From NCBI GenBank assembly GCA_030704615.1, contig CM060731.1:55660221-55724220 (forward strand): DNA of 64,000 bases, read 5' to 3'. Source of the DNA: Takakia lepidozioides (Eukaryota > Streptophyta > Takakiopsida > Takakiales > Takakiaceae). Under the pieces are notes generated by a model. It saw only the letters and a program-made list of their open reading frames with translations. It did no database searches and had not been told where the DNA came from. This document shows, in pieces, positions 21,717-33,293 of this stretch (its first letter is position 1; every line of letters starts with the position of its first letter). The position numbers and the translations under genes are program-made.

Positions 21717-23294
21717 TTATTGGGGTTACACAGTCCATAGGATCCTTGACAGGTGGACGTGGGTTAACATCCGGACAGTGGCCGGCGGAAAAGTGGACGG
21801 AAGCACGTTCAGAAATGGACACGTGGACGCCAGGGCGAGACACACAGCCGGACATGGATTGCAAAGGCGAGTGTCATCAAGGAAGAAGACAAAATTGGCC
21901 GTCAAAGTACCTACCCGACACATTAACTTATTATGGGCCCATTAATGCATACGGGGAAAGGGTAACGGAACCCTTAAAAAGTACCGAAAAGCGAAATCCA
22001 TGTCACATGTGCTATCCTAGTGGACAGTCCAGAGTGGAAAATCCATGGAAGGAAATGAAATCTAAAATCCTGTCACAGCAGTTACATCCAATCAAAAGCC
22101 AGAAGCAAATCAAGATAATGGAGGAATTTTAAGCGCAAGAGTCGGCGTCGTTCCAAGTAACGGGCGTCACGACGGGACAGACCATCAATGCTATAGCTTT
22201 GAAGCTATGGAGGAACTACCAAACTATACGCTCGCGATACTACTTACGCAGTGGCACGGGGATAGAAGAACAGAGAGTATATTTTCTCTTAATCGATGCT
22301 TGCAAGCCCCGCAGGCTTACAAGAAATTACCCATAGCATTTTGTGGCAACCATACGTTTATGTTTTGTGCCCTGCAGGCATTTCTTCAATTGTTACAGCC
22401 AAACCTTTCTGTGGGTCTAGAATGAAGAGAGTGAGAGGAATGGAAGAAATCAGGGTGAAGAGCACCACAATCCTGCAGAAACAAACGATTGCTACTCCAC
22501 AGGCGGTACAGTTACTGAAGGAGCTGCGGTTAGAAGGATTGTAAAGCAAAGATTGGACAATGCACCATAGGCAGTACATGTTACAATTTTTGCAGAACTT
22601 TGAGCCTAGGACAGGAGCAACAACGGTGAAGGGAGTTGAATTAGAAATTACTCCCTTATACCTACAGCAATTGTTTGAATTGCCATCAGGTCAGGTGCAT
22701 GTGGAGGAGAACAAGGCAAGATTGCAAATAGGGGACTTATTCCAAGAAGGGAGTTTCTTTAAAACTCAGGGTTATGCTTGTACCAAGGCCGTGTACCCAG
22801 GGCTAAGGGAGGTAGGCCAGGTATTGAACGTTCTGTTTGCCATGAAACAGAACCAACAGTATTTGAGCAGATCCTTCACAGAGGAAATACTCAAAGCCCT
22901 AAGAGGAGAAGAAGTAGCATGGGCGGACATAATGTACAACGCACTGGTAGAGGAGATGATGAGATTACAAGGCACTGCCGCAAAGTCTCCTATCATAGTG
23001 TCTGGCCCAATCATTGCTCAAATAATTCTTGATTCTTGCATACTTGATGGTCGGGAAAGAAAGGAGATGGGAGTGTTTGAGGCCGAAACCACCGGAAGAG
23101 CAAGGCTCTTCACACAGTGAGGGTGGACTGGCAGGGCAACCCCAGTCTAAGAGATAGAGGCAGGGAAAGACTGTAGTGGCGGATCCACTGGCTTCACGGA
23201 AACCGCATGATAATGTTTCCCAAGCTCTTGTGCAGGAAGGGGCACAGCAGCACAGAGAGCTGCTATTATTGGAAGCAGGGCCTTCAGAGAAGGA
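21717..23294 (+). pseudogene. Post-integrase domain region, copy A+ (5' part)
   Basis: Frames 21437-22132, 22207-22425, 22296-22544 and 22560-23120 carry LAILLTQWH, QAFLQLLQP, RVRGMEEIRVKSTTILQ, QNFEPRTGATTVKGVELEI and SPIIVSGPIIAQIILDS. A stop lies after EGL near 22543. The layout (VKG-VELEITP and an IIVSG-type block) resembles the 'putative plant transposon protein' domains found in Ty3 elements, but I cannot confirm this without a profile search. Confidence 0.7.
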
Positions 23295-24151
23295 TGTCGC
23301 GCGGCTTTTACTCACCCATCCCTTCGCTATCTAAGGCAGAAACTCCAAGATAGAAGAGTTGGAAATCTCTAAGCACTCAGCCCGCTCAGAACAATCAGTC
23401 ATGACCTACAGCTAGTGTATCATGGGGGTGTTTCCTATTTGTTTTCCTTCCCGCATTCATGTTATCTAGTTACCTTACTGTTGGTAATTAAGTATCAATT
23501 TGCTTCAGCGATCTATCGGATTTCATTAACTCATCCATTCATTCCACAGCTTCACTCAGATCTCTCTACACAGTGTGAGTATGAAGTATGTATCAAATTA
23601 ATATCTATCAAGTATCAGGCTGAAGCCATGGAGTCTCTAATCTGCTCTACATTACAACACTACTGCTTGCATTCATCAAGCATCAACAGATCGTCCTCCT
23701 CCTACTCCGTGCTCTCCCTCTTTCTGCTCAAAGATCTTCTCTCTGCCTCATTTTCCCCCCAGTGATGTCCGAAGTCCCCCCAAGAAGTGATCCTTTTTTT
23801 GTCCTTGCTCCTCGCTTTATCTTCCTACCCGTTGTTCTAACCGTTTCCCTCACTAACCGTCATCCGTGAACTAACATGTTCCATTCGCAGATGTTGTTCC
23901 CCACAGTCGTTCCATGTCCTGCTATCCGTTCCCTATGGTCGTGACAGCTATGTCAAGCTGTGACTGGCTGTGCGACTGTGTTGGGCTGTGTGGGCTGTGA
24001 CGGCTGTGTCGGACTGTGACGGGCTATGTAACCCCCCCCTAAAGTGCGCTGCTGTCACCCCTAAGGCTCCTGTTGGTCTCAGTCTGTGCAAAAATTAAGG
24101 GTACCCCACAGATCCCGTAAAAGTGTCTAAGTCCCAAACAGCCTTCTAACA
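23295..24151 (-). repeat. 3' LTR of type-1 copy B
   Basis: On minus it begins TGTTAGAAGGC at 24151 and ends GCGCGACA at 23295. Upstream on minus is a purine-rich tract (GAGAGGGGGAGGGGTAGA, 24152-24169), as expected of a polypurine tract. A short minisatellite of GGCTGTG units lies at about 23944-24027. It is inserted into the extension region of copy A+. Confidence 0.8.
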
Positions 24152-27100
24152 TCTACCCCTCCCCCTCTCAAAAAACCGTGTCCTCACGGTTTACTGTTTG
24201 GGATTAGCAAACCTTTGTGAGCGAGCACCCTTCTGACGTTGAGAGTCTCGTGAAGGACTCTGTGTGCGAGCCTGAGGTCTGTCACTGGTTGACGGAGATG
24301 ATTGAACACTACCTGGATATGTGAGGCCCTCTGGAGGCTGATATCGAGGTAATCTTTAAACAATTGTATCAGAATCCTCATCGCCTCTCAGGTGTTTTAA
24401 CTGGCGAACTTTTTGTGGAATCCTCTGGGGCATACAATGTTGTCCTACCATGTCTGGAAGTTTAAACTGCAAAACTTGCTGTAAACGCTGAATGGCAAAA
24501 TTGGTGAAGACCCTGAGCTCCTTGTCTGTCCAGGTGAGTGGGGTACCAATGACTTGTGAACTGTGCAAGTATTTCCATGCCTCATGTCCCTTAAAGAAAA
24601 TATCGTCAGGGCCGAATTTCTGTGTTGACAAATTGTTCCAGGCCGCATGAAACCATGAACGAATTTGAGAATCCTTTTGCATCATAACTTTTGCCTCATA
24701 TAGGTACATATGAGGTGGCACTAAAGGTAAGACCCAATGATCCCCACTGGAATAACTCAGAAAGTGCGTTTGCATCTTCTGCTGCTCAATGTGATAACGT
24801 ACTAGAAAATAAGCAGCGTAGTATAACCCGCAGCCCATGACAATACTTTGTTGGGTCTTGGTATAAATGAATCCATGTACAACTTGGAAGGCAATTAATT
24901 CCTTCAACATGGTATTTGCCTCATGCCAGTACTGCGCAAAGTGATGATCCTCAATTGGTCGATTGTTCGGAAGAACTTTAGTCCTAGTTGCCACTTGCAG
25001 CCAAATGCGCATGATTTGATAGTAATGTGCCAATGACTGCGGAGGACTAAATTCCTTCCAAGCCAAATCCAACACAATGGGAATTTGGTTGAAGGGCATA
25101 ATCATAGCCCGACTGTACTCCCGTGCAGCAGGAGTTTTAGGTGGGTTAAAAGCAGCATTCCCCCATACCTCAGGCTGTGGTGGTTGTGGTGTGGCTGTAG
25201 TAACAACAGGGTCAGCTACTGGCACAGTGACTTGTTGTGGTGTTAGTGGCACTGGCTCTTGTACCATTGGCATCTCCTGCACCCCCTGCGAAGAAGACTG
25301 AAAAGCCAAAGTTCTGGCTTGTAAATAAGAAGCCATCAGTTGTTCCTCAGGTACAAAGACTCTCTTGTCAATATTTGATGTTAGGTCCTCTACCTGAGTC
25401 TGCAGGCCGTCTACATCCTCTTGTAGCTCTGCTATCCTACTATAGACATTGTCTATAGTAGTTGTGGCAATGTTCTGCACTTGCAGTCTGAGTTCATTCA
25501 TCTCGCTTTGGGTGAGCTTTCGTGGTGCTTTGCCCTCCACCGGCCGTTGTGCTAACCAGACCTGCATAAGGTGGTTATCCACCAATTTGCTTGTGGCACC
25601 CCTGAGAGTCTGCTCCTGTGTGAACTTGTACACATCTATCTGCTGCTGTAAAGCCTCCATGCGCTTTGCATGAGGTTCAACCAAATTCGCATATGTAGCA
25701 GCCAGATTATTGGCTTCCTTCCATGCCTTGTTAGCCATCGAGAGTTCATTTCTATTTACCATGAGTGTTTGTTGCAACTCCAGGATGTACCTCTCTTGGT
25801 CAGCTTCAACCTGCCTGTATTGTTTGAAAGTATTCTCATTGCGACAGATTGTATTCTTCATATCGACAATGAGTTTCAATTGCTCACATTCTCTGTCTCT
25901 GTCTCTGTCGTACATTTTTCCGCTTGACTGTTTATTTCTATTGTAGCTTGGTTAAGCATAGTTGTGAGTGTAGCGCATTGTATGGCCATCATGTCATGCA
26001 CTGTCTGCAACTCCGTATGTAGTGCATTCACTTCTTGCAACTTACTTTCATGCTTCACCTGCATTTGGTATAGCTGTTGCTTATGTGCTTCGTGCAACTG
26101 GTCTTGCGCGAGGCCTGCCTCAATCAATTGTTCCTTGGCCAATTGCAAAGCAGCTTTTGTACTCTCTAAGTCTTGCTGTATCTTGAGAGTGACCTCCTCA
26201 TCGACCTTGTTTGCACACTAAGTGGCAAGTCGAGCCTCAAACTCCTTCCTGAGTTCCTCCCTCAAAGTTGCCAATTGGGTAGTTGGAACATGAGATTTGA
26301 CATAAGTGCCCAACAAATTAAGTGTCCTGCTTATGGAACTCATAAGCATGGCCTGTTGAGGGTCGTCATGGTGAGCTTGCTGCTGTTCTCCCTGATCCTC
26401 AACAGTTTGATGCCTCACGAACCATTCAGGCCATTGCCCCAACAAATTTTTTTCCTGAACCACTTCATCCGTCACCGGTGCTGCAGTGTCTTGACATTCT
26501 ACCTGTGGTACCTCCGTCACAGGTGTGTGTATTATATGCACCGCAGGGTTTCCCCTAGACAACTGTTGCACCTCTGGAATCACTGTTTCCTTGACCAGAC
26601 TAGAATATTCATAGAGAAGGTCCCCCTTTTCAATTTCTGCCACCACCTGTTCTGTAGTGGGAATATCTAACCCTTCTTTCTCCAAATCAATTATTTGTGG
26701 TGGAACTGCATGGACAACTTGTGGCAACTCTGTGACAAGCCGATCATCTGGCTGTGATGGCTATGATACTGAAGTAACTTCCTCTTCCCTCTCTGAAGGC
26801 CCCGCTTCCAATAATAGCAGCTCTCTGTGCTGCTGTGCCCCTTCCTGCACAAGAGCTTGGGAAACATTATACGGATTCCGTGAAGCCAGTGGACCCGCCA
26901 CTACAGTCTTTCCCCACCTCTGTCTCTTAGTCTGGGGTTGCCCTGCCAGTCCACCCTCACTGTGTGAAGAGCCTTGCTCTTCCATTGCAGTGGTTTCAGT
27001 CTCAAACACTCCCATCTCCTTTCTTTCTCGAGCATCAAGTATGCCAGAATCAAGAATTATTTGCAATGATTGGGCCAGACACTATGATAGGAGACTTTGC

Positions 27101-27226
27101 GGCAGTGCCTTGTAATCTTTTCATCTCCTCTACCAGTGCGTTGTACATTATGTCCGCCCATTCTACCTCTTCTCCTCTCAGGGCTTTGAGTATTTCCTCT
27201 GTGAAGGATCTGCTCAAATATTGTTG
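24152..27226 (-). pseudogene. Post-integrase domain region, copy B (3' part)
   Basis: Frames 27226-27050, 27066-26761, 26727-26218, 26148-25876 and 25915-24356 together cover the extension from QQYLSRSFTEEIL to the basic tail. The last frame (519 codons) has heptad-rich sequence suggesting a coiled coil and then a globular part with EVWGNAAFNPPKTPAAREYSRAM and FAQYWHEA. The protein's start lies beyond the D insertion at 38102-38444. Confidence 0.8.
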
Positions 27227-29378
27227 TGTAGTGTGAAAAGAAGGGGCGTGAATCCCCTTCTGTATAATTCTAATTGTGCTTCCTTCCATTTTGAGCGGAG
27301 CAAAAGAAAGAAGGTTCTTCTTTTCTGTCCTACTGTCGTCAGTTGGCTGTGGGTTTCCCTCAGCTCCTTCGTGATCAGAGTTCAAGCAATCCTCATCCAC
27401 GCCGCAGCGGAAGAGAAGACATGGATGGGGAGTCAAATTGTTGTTCACTCTTGGTTCTACCTTTTTACACAACATCCTCTACTACCTGCAGGTACAGCAC
27501 CAACTATGCTGCCACGATGTATTCAGTGATGCAATCAGCCCTATGTCAGTGATAAACACTGCCCTTGTGGGCAGTTCCCTTGGTCTGCAACACGTCGGAA
27601 GCCCCTTTTTGTAATGAGATCACGGTCTAGGTGGGTGGACAGCTCAGATCTGCCATGAACTGCAGGCCCACTAGTTTGATCATTCAGGGTTCATGTCTTC
27701 TTGACCTTGCCTCTCCATTTGTCCATCCCTCATCAACCTTCTCTCCCTTTTCACTTTTTCTTTCTCTCAAATCCTTTTTCCTTGGTGTGTGGATTCCTCA
27801 CTTTTTCACAACAGCATGGCTATGATGCAATGCAAATGCACATCCAGCCAGGCATCCAGTGCATCCATCATTGAAGTCAACCTTGGTTACAAGACATGAT
27901 GCCCCTCTGTCGGTCTTTCTCTTTTTCTCTCTCTCCAGTGACTGGTCCTTGCACTATCTTTCCCCAAGTGGATCCTATTTGGCCAAGGTGCTTCACAACC
28001 CTTCTACAGATCTCAAATCACACACCCTGACAGCTCTCTTTTTCTCCTCAAATGCAAACCTCAGTCATTCACATGTTGAGAACACTTCTATAAATCAGAT
28101 CCACAACCCCAAAACAGTATTGACTTTTCTTCCCCATCCACGTCATCCCTCTCAGTTCTTCAAATCCGTCTCTGTCTGACCATCCCTGTTCTCCTTTATC
28201 CACCAAGCTAGTTCTACACTGGCTCCACTGTTTTAACATCCAGGCTGGTTTGCTTATGGTGCCTGAATGCACTGAAAATAAAGAAAAGGAACACAACAAC
28301 AGCAACCATTCTGACCCTGATGTGAGCTATCCTTGTCCCCTCTCTCTTTTCTTAATGACAGTGTAACAACAGGTGCATCCATCTCCACCCTATCCTGGTT
28401 TGAATTCCAGTGTCTTCATTCCATTTTCAAAGGGCCTTTCTACTCCTCACATTTCTGTCCCCTTCAGCAGATACAAGAGACAGTTCCAAAAACTTCACAA
28501 AGTCATTCCTAAGTGCCCAAAAAGAGAAGCAAACACTCTTAGAACTTATCTGTCTTATACTCGTGTGAAGCGGTGGTTCTGCCTGCTAAGCTGGCACCTC
28601 ACCATCGCTGTCAGCAGCCATATTCAACGCTTCTCCTCATCTTGATTCCAGTTCTCATCATGTCATGACGGCTTGCTTCATTAGCTGGCAACATCCTTGT
28701 GCTTGCCAACCTCTACCCTATCCCTCTACATGTGTACTTCTGCCCTAAGGATTGATGTGCTCCTACAGCTCTAAGACAGAAGGCTACTACAAGTTTTAAT
28801 TACAGATGACCTGAGTCGCATCCACACCAGCCTGCACTTCTCATTCCCCAACAGCTGTTGTTGCGCTCCATCTCCTCATAACTGTACTCTTCAAGACAAT
28901 GGCGGCAGCGGTAGTGCACTGCTCTTAGCACCTGCTCAGCTTTCAAAATTGATTATCACCACGCAGAAAGAGGCACCGCTTCTCCTTGCACAAAATGCCA
29001 AGCAGATCCCTTAACGTCGCGCTTTAAGACAAGCTGATTCACATGGTGCAGGTGTAAGTTCCCAAGCCAGCCTGCCTGACAACACGACGGCAGCAGCTGT
29101 GAAGAGTTGCCCGTCGTCTTCCTCCTCGTTTTCCTCAGCTCGAGTTTCTAGGTTAAACATACGCGACGAAAATCATTCATTCCAAGGATGAAAATGCGCA
29201 TGTTATGACTTAGCCATATTTTGTCCTGGCAGAGCAAGAGCATAGTGTTCCCATGGAATTACCTGTAGGCCTGGGTAATTCTCTCCCGACATTAGTACCA
29301 GGCACTCCCTTCTTCACCAATGCCGTAATTTGATTCCCAACAAAATTTTCAATGTTACTCCCCTGCATTCACACTACA
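27227..29378 (-). repeat. 3' LTR of element D
   Basis: 2,152 bp. On minus it begins TGTAGTGTGAATGCAGG at 29378 and ends CCCCTTCTTTTCACACTACA at 27227. The terminal 9 bp are inverted repeats of each other. The CACACTACA end is absent from the junction of the 5' LTR with the primer site. Confidence 0.92.
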
Positions 29379-29400
29379 TATGTAGTGTGTCTCCCCTTTT
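29370..29400 (-). promoter_or_regulatory. Polypurine tract and perfect palindrome at the 3' LTR edge (D)
   Basis: On minus: AAAAGGGGAGA (29400-29390) followed directly by the 20-bp perfect palindrome CACACTACATATGTAGTGTG (29389-29370), whose second half is the LTR start. Plus-strand DNA priming normally starts right after such a tract, which would place 11 extra bases before the LTR's TG. Confidence 0.8.
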
Positions 29401-29427
29401 AAGTGTCAGGGTCCTCACTGACCACCT

Positions 29428-30585
29428 TCATGGCTGATCACCTATTGGTGTTATGAAGGGTTTTAAATCCCTCCTACTTCTTACCCATTCCTTGTCTGCT
29501 CCATCTCTCAGCCTGCATCTTCGTGCAGCTTCTCCAGTTTTGGTGGTGCTTCCTGCATCCTTGTACCCCAAAAAGTCATAGGGTCCCTCCCATGGAGATG
29601 TCATGGAAGACCTCTTTCCAGGTCTCAACATCATTACCTTGCTGTTCTCCATCAACTTGCAATAGGTATGCCCTGTTTGATGCCTTCTTTCATAATCTCT
29701 TGCCTGTTGACGCTGCCCTTTCTTCACACTCTTTAGCAGCTTTGCCCTCATCTGGGTGAGAAGCTGGATTTTCTGCTGCATCATAAGTGTGACCTCTGCT
29801 ACAGATCCATCAAAATTTACTGGTGCTGTAAGAAAATGCAACCTGTTGTCAATTCCCAGCCTTGGAATTCTACCAGTAAGTACCTGAAAAGGTGAGAATC
29901 CAGTTGAAGCATGGACACCCATTCTGTAACCAAACAGGGCTTTATAGAGATTCTGATCCCACTCAGTGTTGTTTCCAACTCCTAAGGTGGTGATGCTCTG
30001 TTTGAGAGACTTAATGACCCTTTCCACCATACCATTACACTGAGGCCAGTAGGGGGCGCTATGCTCCCTCCTTATACCGTATTCGCGGCATGCATCTTCA
30101 AACTCACCTCCCCACTCCGTGCCATTGTCAGTGAGCAACGTATGTGGGCAGCTATACCTGTCAATCACTTCTTCCACTAGAAAGCGGGCAGTAAGTGCTG
30201 CTGTATGATCTGCCACTGGTGCAGCCTCTATCCATTTTGAAAAGTGATCTATTGCCACTAGAAAGTATTGGTTTCCCCTGCTGGTTATAGGCAATGGTCC
30301 TGCCGTGTCAATTGCAACTCTGAAAAACAGATCCACTACTGGAATACTGTGCAGTTTTGAGCTACCTGAGCGCAACACCCCGTCCTGTTTAGCCATCTGA
30401 CATTCGCCACAGCCTTTGAGTACTTGCCTGATGAGTTTTGTTCTGTCATGCCAGAAATACCGTCGGCATATCTCCTCTTGTGTTCTTCGGACTCCAAAAT
30501 GGCCCGTGGCCTTATGCACTTCAGTGATTATTGCCTCTCTGTCCGTTCTTGGTGGAACCCACCCTTCCCTCAAAGTAGACCTCAC
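29428..30585 (-). CDS. Integrase of element D (C-terminal part of pol)
   Basis: An open frame of about 385 codons with the Ty3 integrase layout: an HHCC zinc-binding region (H-x-x-TGHFG ... C-GECQMAK), core residues in VAIDTAGP, LLTDNGTEW and NGMVERV (D, D, E), and a long C-terminal part with SPWEGPYDF. It ends in FITPIGDQP. The C-terminal 35 residues or so reappear at the 3' end of element E. The first codon here is not a true start; the protein would be cleaved from pol. Confidence 0.9.
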   Translation of the reverse strand: MRSTLREGWVPPRTDREAIITEVHKATGHFGVRRTQEEICRRYFWHDRTKLIRQVLKGCGECQMAKQDGVLRSGSSKLHSIPVVDLFFRVAIDTAGPLPITSRGNQYFLVAIDHFSKWIEAAPVADHTAALTARFLVEEVIDRYSCPHTLLTDNGTEWGGEFEDACREYGIRREHSAPYWPQCNGMVERVIKSLKQSITTLGVGNNTEWDQNLYKALFGYRMGVHASTGFSPFQVLTGRIPRLGIDNRLHFLTAPVNFDGSVAEVTLMMQQKIQLLTQMRAKLLKSVKKGQRQQARDYERRHQTGHTYCKLMENSKVMMLRPGKRSSMTSPWEGPYDFLGYKDAGSTTKTGEAARRCRLRDGADKEWVRSRRDLKPFITPIGDQP

Positions 30586-31064
30586 CCTTGAGATAGGAGT
30601 ACTGCCTTGCCCTCCTGATGGCTCTTTTGCTCTCCTCCTTCGTCAGATAGTCATTGACTTCTCCAAAACAAAGAGATGCATAACTTCCACATCATCAAGT
30701 ACATCAGGTTGCTTTTCCTCCTTAACAGCCACTGTATGACTGTCAGAGCTGATGAGAGACCTTTTCCCCATCTTTCAGCTTCGCGCAATAGTGACATCTG
30801 AGTGGCCTTGGTGGGTGTGCTCCATGGCACCCAGTCCCCTTTATCATCCCTCCCTGTCATAAGAGGAAGTGTCTTGTTCGGAACAATGTGGCCCATTACT
30901 GTCTGAAATAAAATGTCTTGGTGGAACACTCACCCCCCATGTTCTCTTCAACTGGCCCTTCTGACGAGGAAGTCCCCCGAGTTTTTCTGTTGTTTCTGTG
31001 CTTGTAGATTGTTGAAGGAATGGTGTTTCTTGCAAGCTTCCCTCTTCATCGTTTGATCGTTCCT

Positions 31065-31619
31065 TCACAATTTTGCCACTGGCTGTACCTTGCTTGGCTC
31101 CTGATCACGAGCATAAGATCCTCGGGTAATTACATAGATGGTGGGACAAAAGGCCATCAGATCTTCCTCTTCTTTGTTGTTGATTGCAGGGTCCTCCCTT
31201 TTTCCTGCACCCATGCCTTTCCAAATACCCTTCCTGACCAGATTGACATGACTTGATTGATCAATTCCCTTTCCTTGTTTATTGGCAGCCAAAGTCTGTG
31301 CAGCAAAAGTCACCTTTTTTTCCTCCCCATTTGGCATTGTACCTGGTTTCAGTCCTCCTTTCAATACACCATGAGCCTTGGTCAACTTTCCACCTGTGTA
31401 AGAGCTATCTATTCTAGGAACGAACTCAAATGAAAAGTCACCAAGCAAATCTATTCCTATGTGGTACTCTGAGTACAGCCACCAATATGGGTCCAGATCT
31501 GTTTCTAAAGAAAAATGACTTCCCAACAGTGTTTTTTTGAAATGCCAAAGACCCCACACACATGCATAGTACTCTTCTCTTTTGCAGATCATTTCCCCTC
31601 TTTCACTGCTATACCCCAC
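31065..31619 (-). pseudogene. Connection region with second RNase H-like segment, element D
   Basis: The frame carries ICKREEYYACVWGLWHFKK followed by LLGSHFSLETD, which resembles the middle of a Ty3 RNase H (EREALAVVWAVKHF...LLG-x-x-F-x-x-x-TD). It comes after a first RNase H whose C-terminal block (AGARHANVDALSR) lies at about 31860. Some plant Ty3 lineages have two RNase H domains, so this may be such a case or a rearranged piece. From 31065 to 30585 the frame is broken. Confidence 0.4.
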
Positions 31620-33276
31620 TTGCCGATGAGCCTCTTCTCAACTCCTTCTTACCCTCCTGAAATTGAAATAGATAAGCCTTGATGGCACCCCTATCCCACT
31701 CTAGTTTAAGAAGATAGGCTCCATCCCTCTTCCTTCCTTCCCTTTTCTGTTTGTACAAAGAAGTAGAGTATACCTCGATTTCCTCCTCGGTTTCCTCTGC
31801 TGGTCCCACTGGATACCTGCTTAGCGCATCTACGTTAGCATGCCTAGCACCTGCCCTATGAACAATTTTAAACTCAAAATCTTGTAACATCATGATCCAT
31901 CTACCCCTGCGTCCATATGCGTCACTCCCGTTGCCAACCACTCCAGTGGTTTGTGATCAGTCTGATTACAAAAGGGGTTCCATACAGGTACTGCCGAAAG
32001 TGTAATACTCCCCCACACCAGGGCATAGCATTCACCTTCCATAGGGTGATATTTGCGCTGAGCATCAGATAGTACCTTACTGGCGTATGCAATGACCCTC
32101 TCCTTTTTATACTCCTTTTGTGACAAGACTGCCCCTACTCCTTTGATGGACCAGTCAACATCCAAGACAAACGGTCTTGAGAAATCTGGTCTTGCCAGGA
32201 TGGGAGCAGTTACCAACTTCACCTGTAAGGCAGAAAAGGCATTTTGTGCCTCTGCACTCCATTCAAACTTCACATCCTTCTTGGTTAGAGTGAACAAGGG
32301 TACTGCTATTCCAGCATATCCTTTGACATAGGGCCTATAGTACCCTGTCATGCCTAAGTAGCTTTTGAGAGCAGTGTGGTTTTTAGGCAAGGGAAACCTT
32401 TCAATAGCAGCTATCTTATCTGGATCAGGCCACGTTCCCTCTTCAGAAACCACATGCCCAAGGAATACCAATTGTAAGTTGGCAAAGTAACATTTGTCTG
32501 GATTGAGCCTAAGATTGGCCTTTCTAACCTTTCTCAGTACTCTCTTTATATGTCCCACATGATCTCCCCAGTCCTTGCTATGGATATTGACGTCATCTAC
32601 AAAAACCTTAGCGCAATCCTTTTTTTTCTTCTTTGAGTACCCTATTCATTGTTCTCTGAAAGGTAGCAGTGGCATTTTTTAGCCCGAATGGCATGACTAG
32701 CCATTCATACAATCCCTTCTTTGTAATCACGCTGTTTTGCTTATATCTCGGTCGTCCATTTGATCTGCCAAAAACCAGATTGTAAATCCAGCGCAGAAAA
32801 CCACTTGGCTTTCCCCAATGGTTTAAAACATCCTGAATTAATGGCATAGGGTAAGAGTCCCTTCTGGTTAAACGGTTTACTGGCCTAAAATCACCACAAA
32901 ACCGCTTGGATCCATCCTTTTTGGTGAAGGGTAACTGGACACGACCATTCTGAACTACTCTCTCTCTCATCTTGCCTTGTGAGATCAAAGTCTCAATTTG
33001 TCCTTGGACCTCGTTTTCCTCCCACTCTGATAGGCGGCTGGGACGACTTCTGCAAGGGGGAAAGCCTTGAGTATCAATTGTATGTTCCACCTCACTGCAA
33101 TAACCTAAGTCAGCCTTGCTAAGAGCAAAACATTCTTGATTTGCTTTTAGCTCTTGCTCCAGCTCTCTCCTTTGTTCAGGAGCGAGCTCTGGGTTGATGT
33201 GTAGTCTGGATTTCAGACTTCTCCAACGACTCTCCATTTCTTCCTCTTGACTGGGTTCTAAAATCATTCCCTCCAC
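31609..33276 (-). pseudogene. Reverse transcriptase and RNase H of element D (frameshifted)
   Basis: Frame 33276-32608 holds the RT N-terminal half: FTKKDGSKRFCGDFRPVNRL, MPFGLKNATATFQRTM. Frame 32558-31890 resumes after the catalytic strand with LRLNPDKCYFANLQLVFLG, FLPKN-type thumb, and the RNase H start FVLDVDWSIKGVGAVLSQ, in which the usual DAS is DWS. Frame 31941-31609 has the RNase H end. The YxDD region (around 32590-32610) falls exactly at the frame change: VFVDDVNIHS can be read by shifting frame. At least two one-base changes separate the frames. Confidence 0.85.
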
Positions 33277-33293
33277 CTGGCCTACAGAGTTAG

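Larger units (their letters stand above)
18516..23294 (+). mobile_element. Type-1 Ty3/gypsy element, copy A+ (truncated)
   Basis: Plus-strand copy starting within the region before RT (LEEPATVRLQDEVV) and running through RT, RNase H, integrase, minisatellite and the first part of the extension. It is cut at 23294 by the LTR of copy B. Its 5' end abuts the palindromes of the ParB-methylase element. Confidence 0.88.

Noticed and set aside
27859-28645. Coding frames inside the type-2 LTRs, repeated at 36670-37368, 48387-48952 and 54080-54699
   Set aside because: They are short, differ in length among LTR copies and have compositional rather than domain-like sequence. They look like chance frames in the LTR.
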